Assembly (NCBI GenBank): GCA_037176845.1
Contig: JAYKXP010000008.1
Location: forward strand, 868,001 to 932,000
Direction: 5' to 3'
Origin: Paramarasmius palmivorus
Taxonomy: Eukaryota; Basidiomycota; Agaricomycetes; Agaricales; Marasmiaceae
Length of the DNA stretch: 64,000 bases
Below, piece by piece: positions 24,073 through 34,725 of this stretch (position 1 is the stretch's first letter; each line of letters starts with the position of its first letter). Under the pieces are notes generated by a model. It ran no database searches. It worked only from the letters and a program-made list of their open reading frames with translations, and had not been told where the DNA came from. The translations under genes and the position numbers were made by a program.

Positions 24073-24165
24073 GGTCGTCGTGGAGGTAAACGGAAAAAGG
24101 ACGAATCGGAATTAGACGCGCAAGTAAATATTTGGCTTTGGCCTCGTTCACTCCTGGCCATCACC

Positions 24166-25566
24166 ATGCCTCCTCACTCTGCAAGGTCTCTATACCCCTC
24201 ATTTCTATCAGTTCAGGACTCTCTACTCCTTCAGCTGAGGTGGGCATGGCATGGATTCAAAGGATGCATTTAGGTGGGATATAGTTGTTTCTGTGGCTGG
24301 GTACGTCGTTTCTACGTGTAGCGCGTGTCACGCTAAACTGGAGATAACCTGCAGGGACCCAGAAATTCGAGCCAATATCTACAAATCGCTCTTGTTGAAC
24401 TCGTTGTCGTTGACTTCGATATACACATTTGATCTCTTCCTCAAACCTTTGGTGAAAGGCCAGACGAAATGGTTACATCGGAATGTGGGGTGGTTTTATC
24501 AGGCGTTGTGGTTGTTTCCTGTTATTGGGTTGTCATTCTACCTTGAAACGTAAGGCCAAGTGATTGACATGGTGTTAATGCTAATGCACGCCACAGAGTT
24601 CATGGTGTTCTGTCATTGCCAAACGTACATTTACCCTTCAGCATGGAAACCGTGCTTCCGTCGACCGACCGAACACGTATACGGGTTTGATCAAGTCTAT
24701 TGCGAACTAGTGCATATAGAGTGATCATGGTGTTCACTTCGTTGCTGGTGTCTTTTGGACTTGGAAATATCCCATATATCGGGCCTGTTTTGGGCTTCTT
24801 TTTCTTGTGCTGGGTCGATTCGTGAGTAGGCCTGTTTGACTCTAGTGATTACAGAACAAGAGCTGATCGTTTTATTGAGAGTATAGGTACTATTGTTTTG
24901 AGTGGGTGGATTCCATTACTGGGTTATATTGCGTCTTGCTAACTGAAGCACATGACATACTCAGATTCGTGTGGATTGCTCGCGGTCTTTCGCTGTCCTC
25001 CCGAGTTCGGCATTTAGAGGAACGATGGGCCTATTATTTGGCATTTGGTGCGCTGGCTCATGGGAATTCGTCGAGCCTGGTACTGAGATGTGCGTGATAG
25101 GTATGCCTACTGCAGCGCTTTGCACGTTTGGATCTGGACTTGCCAATGGCGCAATCTTCGCATTGGTGTTTCCCATGGTGAGATATCTGAGTCCTAGACA
25201 AGTTCTTCAAGCTAAGCTTGCATTTTATGACGTTAGTTCGTTATCATGGCAATGCATGCGCGACCTCTTCCGGATGATCCTTATAGCCCGTCGCTTTCAC
25301 TGCCGCATCAAGACAATGACCAGGGCGATATTATCAAGCATCCTTCTCCCTTCATTCCGATACGTCTTCCGATATTCGCGCTGGTGATGTATTTGAACGA
25401 CTGGATAGTGAGGATCTTTAGCGTTGGCGGAGGTAAATCAGGGCGTGGTCGTGCTATGAGTGACACGACTGAGAGTATCGAAGAGGGAAGCAGTGTCGAG
25501 TCGATACCCCTTCAGACAAGGGTACCCAGAGATAGGATAAGGTTGGGTCGTCGTAAATTGGATTAA
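24166..25566 (+). CDS. EI24 homologue (etoposide-induced 2.4, ER membrane)
   Basis: EI24/EPG-4 proteins are multi-pass ER proteins with a role in autophagy and ER-associated quality control. The N-terminus reads MPPHSARSLYPSFLSVQDSL then LRWAWHGFKDAFRWDIVVSV. Next come LLNSLSLTSIYTFDLFLKPL, GWFYQALWLFPVIGLSFYLE, VFTSLLVSFGLGNIPYIGPV and LGFFFLCWVDSYYCFEW, that is, several hydrophobic membrane segments. The conserved HLEERWAYYLAFGFPTAALC block follows, and then a charged C-terminal tail (MSDTTESIEEGSSVESIPLQ). About seven introns break the gene and the models around 24600-24720 are approximate. The domain order fits the EI24 family of fungi. Biochemical function is not shown by the sequence. 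Confidence 0.85.
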
Positions 25567-25746
25567 AGCTTCTGTATAATAGTGCATCCCTCCCAATAGA
25601 CTATCCTGCTACCAGTCTTCCAAAGCCATGTATATATCGCGAGTGGTGTATGTCAAGATCTAAGTATATGGAACCATGGTACAAGATACTGGTGTTAATT
25701 AGACATGGTGTTGTAGAATACTATAAGCAATTGTCCATAGAAGATA

Positions 25747-27053
25747 CTACGACTCTCTGTGCTGTCGTAGCTCTCTTTTTGCGGCTGTTGACCGTAATAA
25801 CCAAGCAAGGTTTTCGTAGACAACGAATGTGACACATGTACCGGGGAGTATTCGGACCAAGTTTGTTGCAAGACCACGGTAGAAACCTCGGAAGCCTTCA
25901 GTGGTCCATGTTCGTCGGATTGTGCTTCGGATTGTGGGGTATACATGTGCTAATGGGTCATTCTGGCGAGGAAATGAGCGTGCAATCCCTCTCTCCACCA
26001 ATGCAGATCTACATACCTGTATACGCGATCGAATGACCTGGTATGGGTATGTGACTGACAGTGCCAAAAGTTTACTTGCTGCAGACATGATGGTATACGA
26101 TGTGTTGGACTAGGTGCAATTAGAGCTAGGTTGGACGCGAAGGTAGATATACGCGATGACTCACTAGTTTGTCCACTTCTGTCGACCACACTTTTCCCTG
26201 CTTCTCGAATTGTCTTCTTTTCCGCTCAAAACCCCATCTTTTCATCTCTTCGTATGCCATAAACTGTATGGCACCATTGCTCACACCGAAAAGTGCCAAG
26301 AGGTTCCTCGGAATAACCCTTGTACACCTTCTTTCTGTATTATGGACCGAAGGCCATCTGCAAAAAAAATACTTAACACGGGAGCTCAACCATTAACAAT
26401 GGACGTACGAAATAATCCTCGGTATGAATCCGGTGAATTCGCCTGCGAGGTAAACATTCGGACACGTACTACCCAGAACGGGTTCGTCATGATCGCTGTA
26501 ACAGCACCTGAGTACAGATATTAATTCCTCCACTTTCGCAAACAAGGAGACAGATTTGCGAACTTGCTTCAGCAGAGCATAGCAGATATTCTTGAGGAGA
26601 TAGAGGTTTTGTGATGTCGCCGCCTGATGCTCGTTTCTTCAGTATATTGTAACTAGAGCGCAATGACTCAGTATTCTTCACGAAGAAGGGACGCTTAGCA
26701 CTCACAACCAGAAGTATAGAACCCCAGCTAGAAGCATTTCCTGCAATGTTTGGACCAACCCCTCGATACAATCCCTTCCATCCTTGCTCTGCGTGTATAT
26801 CTCTCAACGCATACCAAATCTGCTTCCCAATTCCGCCTCTAGGATTCGTCGTAGCAACTTGAAATTTGACTTTGAGCATGTCTAAAGGGTTCATACAAAG
26901 CGTGGCGACGACGCCTGCGCCCAATCCTGCAGCAGCATGGTCCTATGCAAGAACGCGTACTGTCATTTTGTCATTCAGAAAGGATGCTCATTTGCGACTC
27001 ACTAATGCTGCTGTCGGGAAAAAGCTAGGTGGTTGAGCTGGTTGCTGTACCAT
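25747..27053 (-). CDS. Mitochondrial carrier, SLC25A32/FLX1 (folate/FAD) type
   Basis: This is an inner-membrane carrier with three tandem repeats. The start at 27053 gives MVQQPAQPPSFFPTAAL, then DHAAAGLGAGVVATLCMNPL and the first signature PLDMLKVKFQ. It continues GWKGLYRGVGPNIAGNASSW, PLSPQEYLLCSAEAS, a second repeat with VFRVRMF-type signature in split exons, GIPRNLLALFGVSNGAIQFM-like segments (LFGVSNGAIQFMAYEEMKRW), and the third repeat SKLLALSVTYPYQVIRSRIQ. It ends GFRGFYRGLATNLVRILPGT, CVTFVVYENLAWLL. The PYQVIRSRIQ and NGAIQFMAYEE features match SLC25A32/FLX1 (folate or FAD transport) better than other carriers. Substrate choice is inferred, not proved. Several introns were read and the middle exons are approximate. 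Confidence 0.86.
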
Positions 27054-27292
27054 TCCAGCTTCAAGGGCTGGTTTGCAAGGCACTCGTGTGCGTCGAGATG
27101 AAAAGGCAAGAAGAAAAATCTGAGCGTGGAACTCCGGGACTCGCGCGTCAGTGCACGAAAGCGATGATTCAGACGCGCCGCTGGGGTATCGGAAAGGAAG
27201 TATCAGTATCAGTCCTCGAAACTGGTAATACTCCGGTTGTAATGGATGTTATTGTACAGCATTACAGTATGAGGGTAGTATACAGTAGATTC

Positions 27293-28385
27293 TCAACCAA
27301 ATCCAGCCCATTCAATGGAAAGGTGTGTCACTTTCTTCGTTTCGTCATCCCAACAACAGAGTAGATGTGTCTTTTTCGTTGCTGTCCCAAGTCTGCCATG
27401 GGCGACAATCTCCATAGGCCTCATTACTTGGTTCCGGTGAATCAATCACAGTCGCTGCAAAGTGCGAGTGGTATCGCAGAGGATCCCCTGGAACAACTCG
27501 AGTCAGAACAGCGTGACCTCTAGCATCTTCTTACGCACCTGGATAAACCAAGGTATTCGGCACCAAATTTGATACCTATTCCAATAAAATATCCTTGCTC
27601 CCAAAGGTCTCTGTAAACACCACATCTAGCGCGTTCCTGTAAGGTCGCAGGGAAATCCCAAACTCCGGCTGCTTTTGCCGCGCCGATGGAGTCATAAATG
27701 TGTTGTTCTGGGGAGTACCATTCTAGTGAAGAAGACAATGCGGGAATAAGAATGTTTGCAGGGGTAGTAGTCGCAGTCGTGGGTGGTTGAGATTCATCTT
27801 CAGGGATGAGCGGCGGAGGGGATTCTACATCGTCAGTAGAAACCAGCTGTTGTAATTGCGCTGCTTTTTGTTGTTTCTTTAGTTCTCGTTCTTTGCGCTT
27901 TTTGATTGCTTCTTCGGACATAGACCGATTTGAGGCACCGTCTTTTAAGCCTTTTGAAGTGAAGGCAGCAAGTTGTTGCTTTCGGTTTTCATGCTTCGCC
28001 TTGAAGCCAGCGTTTAAACTGAGGTGTCGTTGGATCTGGATAGGATCTGGGGTCATCTAGAAGAACTGCAGAACCTGGAGAGCAAGGTTAACGCGATCTT
28101 CCGATGAGAAGGCCAGGTCTGACTCACCATTTTCGACCAAGAGAACAACTTCCTCCGGCATGAGCAGCAGAGGTACTCCCAAAAACATGTTTTGCTGGGA
28201 CAGATGAGGTAGCGTCCCAGCTAGGAGACCACACATATGGTGATCTGCACGGATTTTTGCAATGTCTGTAGAGAAAGTCGAATCAAAATTTAGAGTCAAT
28301 CTAAGGAGCTGAAACCCATACCATCAACATCCCATATGAAAGCTCGTTTGTTAGCGATACATATCCGAATTGGATTGTCGCTCAT
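27293..28385 (-). CDS. SEN34: tRNA-splicing endonuclease subunit SEN34
   Basis: SEN34 is one of two catalytic subunits of the tetrameric tRNA-splicing endonuclease and cuts the 3' splice site. The N-terminus is MSDNPIRICIANKRAFIWDV, then DHHMCGLLAGTLPHLSQQNM, FLGVPLLLMPEEVVLLVEN. A charged linker follows (EEAIKKRKERELKKQQKAAQ). The nuclease domain has LWEQGYFIGIGIKFGAEYLG, then DPLRYHSHFAATVI with the catalytic His, and VAHGRLGTATKKTHLLC with the catalytic Lys, ending VTHLSIEWAGFG at 27293. The His and Lys blocks are in different frames with no acceptable intron between (near 27410-27440). Read directly, the protein would stop before the Lys-containing strand. This may be a sequence error. 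It is divergent from CAP, with 134 bp between starts. Confidence 0.82.
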
Positions 28386-28518
28386 GGAGGTTGAAGGATA
28401 TCCACGTTCGGCCACTGCCGTTGCGAAGTTACCGCCAGCAGCGACCACGCGTCTTGTCTCTGGTACTGTACCACCATCTCTACCTATAACGCCTGTTTAG
28501 CGAATCCTCGCGGTGACG

Positions 28519-30479
28519 ATGTCCTCTCAGGGTTTACATTCGCTTACCACGATAATCAAGCGGTAAGTATATCTTAATTACTGTGTGATGGATGGTACAG
28601 TGATTGACAATGACCTTAGGCTCGAGGCTGCTACTTCGCGGCTAGAAGATTTGGCGGCGAGCGCGTCGCACATTTCTACGAACGTTGAAGAATCGGGAAA
28701 CATTAAAGAAGCTCCTAAGACAGGCTCCTATGTCGCCCCAGTTGCACCCCCGCCTCCTCCCCCATCTGCCCCGTCATCCGCAATGCAAGAAGTTCCTAAG
28801 AGTGTCACTGCCTACGATGAAGCCGTTTTGGAAGGAAAGTTGAAGCCATTCTTGGAGCTCACTCGCTCTTTCGCTGGGCCCAATGTCGTCGAAATCGTGA
28901 GATTGCAACCCCCATGATACGATATTCAGCTAACCATGCATCTAGGTCGGTCTCCTAGAGCAAGAATTCAAGGACCTTCGTCAGCTTTTGCTCACAGCAG
29001 CAGCATGCTCTAAAGCCGGACGATAAGGGCCTGGAGACTATCATTGCTCCTTTCCAGACATCCATAGAAGCTATTTCTCGTATGAAGGAAGCCAACCGTA
29101 AAGACCGAGATTGGTTCTCTCATCTCATGGTGATTGGAGAAGGAGCGCCATTTGTTGCATGGGTTTTGAACGTGAGCATCTCTGTCCACTTTCAAGTTCA
29201 ATACTGATAAGCTAGCTAGCCCAAACCTGGCCCGTATATCGGAGAGATCAAAGATCAAGTTCTTTACTATGGAAACAGGGTCATAAAGGAATTCAAGGAC
29301 AAGTCAGCACCATTGCCTCGTCCTATGTGCATGTCCTGACACTGATTTTCAGAGACCCTAAGCATGCAGAGTGGGTTAGGTCGTTCACTGCTGTTCTCGA
29401 AGAGCTGCGCAAATACATCATGGAATACCATACAACAGGCGTCTCTTGGAATCCCAAGGTGTGTTGCTTTTCAGCGTTATTCAACAGAGCTGAACGGTCC
29501 CGGATGTAAAGGGTGTTTCGATCTCTGAATACAAGTCAAAGGCACAAGCACCAGCGGCTGGTGGTCCCCCGCCCCCGCCCCCACCACCTCCACCACCTCC
29601 TGCGGCCCTTCCTGCACCTGCTGGGGCTGCTCCAGCTGCAGGTGGAACAGCAGCTGTCTTTGCCGAGCTGAACCGTGGCGCTGAAGTGACGAAGAACCTC
29701 CGCAAAGTCGACAAGAGTGAGATGACACACAAGAATCCCGCTCTTCGTGCTAGCAGCGTGGTTCCAAGCTCTGGTGGCTCCGGTGGTAGGCGTTTTGCCT
29801 TATGATTGCGATGCATGGGGTTGACAAGGATTAGCAGCTGCTAAGAAGCCCATTCGCCCTGCGAAGCCTCAGGCTTTGATGGGCAAGAAACCTTCAAAAT
29901 TTGCACTAGAAGGAAAGGCCTGGAATATCGTGAGAGCCAGGAACTTTCAGGTTATGAATAATTCACTCAAATCTCCTCCAGGAACATTACGAGGACGAGA
30001 GGAATCTTAGCGTCGAAGACACTCAGCTCAATCAAGTCGTCAATATCTTTGGCTGCAAGAATACTGTTATACAAGTGAAAGGCAAGGTCAACGCCGTAAC
30101 CTTGGGTGAGTGACTGTCAATAGCATGGATTCACGCACTGAAATCATCTATTCATACTAGTCAACTGCACCAAGACCTCCGTGTTGATTGATTCTGTGGT
30201 CTCTTCGGTCTCCGTTACAAAGTCACCGTCTTTCCAGATTCAGATTACTGGTACTGCTCCTATGATTCAGATAGACTCTACCGACTCGGGACAGATTATC
30301 TATCCAAGTCGAGTCTCGACGCAGAAATTACGACTGCCAAGTGCAGCTCTATCAACGTCAGCTTACCAGTGGAAGGTGAAGAAGACGGTGTCTTTACTGA
30401 ACAGCCTGTACCCGAGATGCTGCGGACCTGTGTCAAAGACGGCAAGCTGGTGACTACGGTAGTGGAGCATGCAGGTTGA
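28519..30479 (+). CDS. SRV2: Adenylyl cyclase-associated protein (CAP/SRV2)
   Basis: CAP binds G-actin, promotes cofilin-driven filament turnover and in fungi couples Ras to adenylyl cyclase. The start at 28519 gives MSSQGLHSLTTIIKRLEAAT, the oligomerising cyclase-binding N-terminus, across a short first intron. The helical folded domain has KPFLELTRSFAGPNVVEIVG and EANRKDRDWFSHLMVIGEGA, then WVRSFTAVLEELRKYIMEYH. A polyproline P1 stretch (about 12 Pro in a row after AAGG) and a WH2-like part (FAELNRGAEVTKNLRKVDKS) follow. The C-terminal CARP beta-helix starts KPSKFALEGKAWNIEHYEDE and includes NQVVNIFGCKNTVIQVKGKV. At about 30293-30298 the frame must shift by one base, next to a short T run, to reach the conserved end VPEMLRTCVKDGKLVTTVVE. 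Confidence 0.93.
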
Positions 30480-30823
30480 TCATTTGTCGAGCCGTAGACT
30501 TGTACAAGTTACAGCCCACTAGGGATATATCTGGATTACTTCTTTGCACTTTGTGTCTTTCCGCACTCATTTTCGGTAGTAACCAACTTTGAACTCAGAG
30601 ACCATCAATCAGACATCGAAAATTTTACATCGACGAAAGTACCGCGACTCCGAGTTCGGACTCTCTGATCCGGTGCTTACACCGCTTCGTGACGTGCACT
30701 GGTGTGACTGTTGTGACGTTTTCCTTGAGCGCTCCATCAATGACAGGATGATCGGACGATTTGAAGTGCAACTTGAACTCAAACCATCACCGTGTACCCT
30801 GATAGGTTTTTTTTCGCTCCAAC

Positions 30824-33800
30824 ATGGATAACGCAGGCTGGCACGCATATCGCAGAGCCCAACGAGTAAGTTGGTTCAAGTTTCAATATCTTCAAGCATT
30901 TTGATCCACCCGACACACAACTTTTACAGGAAAGCGACTATTTCACGAAACCTCGACGTGGTCCCGATGGAAGATTCAACCCAGTCGAGCAAGTCACGCC
31001 TATGGACGAGTCGTTCATAGGTGGTTTTCATCCACAAATGCCTCCGCCGTCCCCTGGGCCACCCGCACTTCCCCCAAAGGATGGCTTGAACTATGATCTT
31101 CCACATCGACAAACCCAGCCCTCGATTTCTGCCAGCGAATTGACCAAAATGAGTGCAATAGACCGTTCAAAGGCCTGAGAACGGCGCGGATGAATCCACA
31201 TTTGCAGGCAAGCCAGTTCGCTTTCGTATATCTCGGGTCGCATTCTAAACGAACACTTTAGTTCATGGTCGGTCCTCTTTTGAGGTTTGTAGATTCAAAT
31301 TCTTGGGACATTTTTATGCCGACGAGAGATCATTGATTAGGTATGACACGGTCGATGAGGACGGTGTGTGGCATGGGGCTGCTATGATAGTCAGTGAGTA
31401 TGCTCAGTTGTCGAGTCGTGTCCTCTCGCTAATCCGAGACTCGCATAGCCGCCGATTCGGGTTCCTTCTATGAGCCTCACCCTACACTGACTTATGAATG
31501 GGATCCCGATGCCCCAGTCAAACACCATAAAGCTAGAACTCGGCACCAATCAACGAAATCATTCGACCTTGGCCCACATCCCGCAGACCCACACACTACC
31601 TCCATTGCCGTTAGATGCGAAGTCAGCTGAATGGAGTTCCCGAAGTTCCCAAATCTCGTAGTGAGTCGGAGCCTGGCCAAGAGATATGGGTATACGGAGG
31701 TGCCGGAGGGTATGTATTGCAGTGTTACATTGATGTACGCAGCTGACGCGTTGCCCAGGACATTCACGTTCTGGCGATTCATGATCCACATACCACTCAG
31801 CATGAATGAGATGGCTGTAACCTACAGCATCAATAACGGTCAGCGGATGCAGTTTTACGTACCTGGCCGAAATCAAAATATGAGATGGGCTAGTCACTCT
31901 GTAGGTCTGCCCTGTGATATCATAGTCGTCTTCTAATGCCTTTTAAGTGCAACGGGTTCTCTGCTGGTGTTAATCCTGATGACTTCAGAGGGCCTGGTTT
32001 CCAAAGTGGTTATGATCCTTGTTGGATAGATTTGCTATCAAAGCACCAGGAAGAGCCATTCCATGCATTGATAGGAGGCGGAGACCAACTGTATTGCGAT
32101 GCGTAAGTCTTCCTCAAAACTTTGGGGGGATAAACATGTCTCATTTGCGTGTAAGCCTCACTCGTGAACCTGAACTGCAAGACTGGGTGACCAAGACGAA
32201 GCCAGAGGACAAAAAGAGCTATCCTCTTACACCTGAAATAGCAGAAGCTATCGACCGCTTTTTCTTCAACCATTACTGCAAATCTTTCAGGAGTGGTGCT
32301 TTTGCGCGAGCTAACAGCACAATGTAGGTTGTCTCAATCATTTTGAGGAACATACTCGCTGACTCAGATTGATAGACCGATGATAAACATGTGTGGTCAG
32401 TATTCCTCGCTCTATTCGAGGCCGCGTTTTAACCACGTTTGGCTTTCCTAGATGACCACGGTAAGACGCGTCTGCGCCCACTCATCCTTCTGGTCTGATT
32501 TTTTTTTTAGATATGGTAGGTTTTCTTCCTGTCCGTAATAGCAGTCTTGATGAATCTTCCTCTAGATTGACGGTTTCGGTAGCTGTAAGGATTTTCACTT
32601 TGCCCGTGATTTTGATTCCTGACTCCACGCAGATCCTGATGACTTGCAAAGAGCGCCAGTCTTCCGAATGTGAGTCTCAACTTGTTTGCTTAGAACCTGG
32701 GAGCTTAGCCGAGTTATTATAGGATCGGAGATAGAGGATATTTCTTTTTCCTCTTGTTTCAATGTTTCATCCATGGTACAAAATAGCATGCATAATGGTC
32801 GTTCGATGCCAAGCTAACTCTTCCATTATAGTCCAGGTCGATGGTGTGTTTGACCAACCAGGTGCACACATTAACAGATCCATCATCATTGGTGAACGCG
32901 GCCCGTATGTTGGGATACCAAGCCACTCTTTCCTCAGCTATCTAGGGCCACAGACTGCCATACTTCTTCTGGATTGCAGGTGAAGTCCTCGTAACAACAT
33001 ACCAAGTTGCCGCCTTAATCGCTTCGTAGAGCCGAGAGGATGAAGGATCAAGTTTGCACTCCGTATCAATATAAAAAGGTCTTCAATCGAATGAGGGACC
33101 TTCCACCTTCAGTGGAACATCTCGTTGTTCAACTCGGTAGGTTTCGGGACTTTGAGCGAAGTCCACATCATGACCTTTTCGTAAGGTATCCCCATCGCTT
33201 ATCCACGCATGGTCTTCTTGGAGAGCGCTCTAGAGTCCAAATTCAATCCATTGGTAACCCTTGGGAGGAATGGTTCTCTTGGGCTTTCCGGATTTGTAAA
33301 CAAGTTTAACGCCGATGCAGAATTACTTGATGATCTGGTTCGTATCGAACTGCTTCTTCCCTGGTCATCCTCCTAACAGATATCTCCTCTAGAACGATCA
33401 CTGGACTTCTCGTTCGCACAAAGTACTTCCCTTACCTGCAGATGGTCAATCTAGTACTCAGCTCTACCCTTTGATAGCGAGAGCGCAACTGGCTCATTGA
33501 AGAGATGCAGAAGTTCGCGTTGGGGAAGCGTATAAGAATAACATTCCTGTCAGGCGATGTTCACTGTGCAGCTGTTGGCCTGTTCAAGACCCTCAAACCC
33601 AAGAATGGACAAGAACTCAATCCTCTCAAGGACCATCGATATATGGTGCAGGTCGTTACTTCTGCAATCGTCAACACTCCTCCGTAAGAGACTCTAACAT
33701 TACCGTATCTGTTTCCATTAATGGTATATCCAGGCCAAATGCTGTCATTACGATGGTATCATCGTTAGCAACAAAAACACACAAAACAATGCACCACGTT

Positions 33801-34207
33801 GAGACAGATGAAGTTATGGTATGGCTCAACAACTCCTCAGCTGAGCGAAGACTACTGATACTTTGATAGCTCCCCGTTTTCAATACAGAAACTGATGGCT
33901 CCCCCCGCAAACAAAAGTTTATCATGGGCCAAAGGAACTGGTGCCTCACCTCCTGGGATGAGTCTACAGGTGATTTAATCTTCGATATACGAGTTGAAAT
34001 AGAAAAGGGCTGTGGACGCACAATAGGGTAGGTTTAACAGTGCAAAAGTCAGTGGGCATTTACTAAGCTAATTCTCACTAATGTAGATACCCTGTTCGGT
34101 ACGTGGCTTTCCTCACGCCGGTCGCGTATCGAAGCTGATTGAATGAGAACAGGTCACCCCCGCCTCGATGGGAACCAGGCGTTCCAACAAGCCAATGGCA
34201 AGGATAA
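30824..34207 (+). CDS. PhoD-like phosphatase domain protein
   Basis: This belongs to the fungal PhoD-like metallophosphatases, whose substrates are mostly unknown. The N-terminus MDNAGWHAYRRAQRESDYFT is followed by a proline-rich part. Domain blocks then come in order: MNPHLQFMVGPLLRYDTVDE, VWHGAAMIVTADSGSFYEPH, FWRFMIHIPLSMNEMAVTYS, NGFSAGVNPDDFRGPGFQSG, HALIGGGDQLYCDA, then CDDHDMIDGF built from three very small exons (32452-32460, 32511-32515, 32566-32578). Later blocks are AILLLDCRAERMKDQVCTPY, VEHLVVQLG, ITFLSGDVHCAAVG (metal-binding Asp/His), ending RWEPGVPTSQWQG at 34207. Frames break near 31172-31176 (GCC-TGA after DRSKA) and near 31600-31630, with no intron solution seen. Everything else splices cleanly, so either sequence errors or very recent damage is likely. 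Confidence 0.82.
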
Positions 34208-34725
34208 CTTGGATCAATTTCAGCTCGCATATAGATACCCTCATTACTAGCAGAAAGGATATATCTACTACCTATCTTAATGCTAATATGTACCTGATTT
34301 TCGGCGACTTCGGTAGTGAGCCTACTCAGCGCTTGGGCCGTAGTGTTAATAACGCTTGAGCGCTTACTAGTCCTACCGACTCGTCTCTCCTTTACATACC
34401 ACCATTTATCTACTGTCAGACCATGCCAACCAATTGCAATCATTTTCATTCAAATCGGAGCGCCTTCCATTCCCTCTTTGTCAAACTCTCCTTGCCATGG
34501 AGATCTGGAGTGGGGATTGCGTCGGGCCTAGAGCAATGCTGAAAGCGTCCAGACAACAGCACCACAATTGAACCCCGAGCGCAACGCTCAGCACAGGCAA
34601 ACGACGGTCTAGAAAGGCTCTCGATCTTTGACCGGAACTCGACAACCCCTGCTCTCTCCGAGGCACATACAGTCCTTTAAAAATGCATCAGCTTGCTCTG
34701 CCAAACCTAACCCTCAAGCTCTACA
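34208..34725. other. Intergenic region between PhoD-like and protoglobin genes
   Basis: About 520 bp between two plus-strand genes. Small open frames here show no domain or splice logic. It probably holds the PhoD-like 3'UTR and the promoter of the protoglobin gene. I see nothing further. Confidence 0.45.

Noticed and set aside
27029..27364. Plus-strand 111-codon ORF across the carrier start and SEN34 end
   Set aside because: It overlaps real exons on the other strand and has no domain or splice context.
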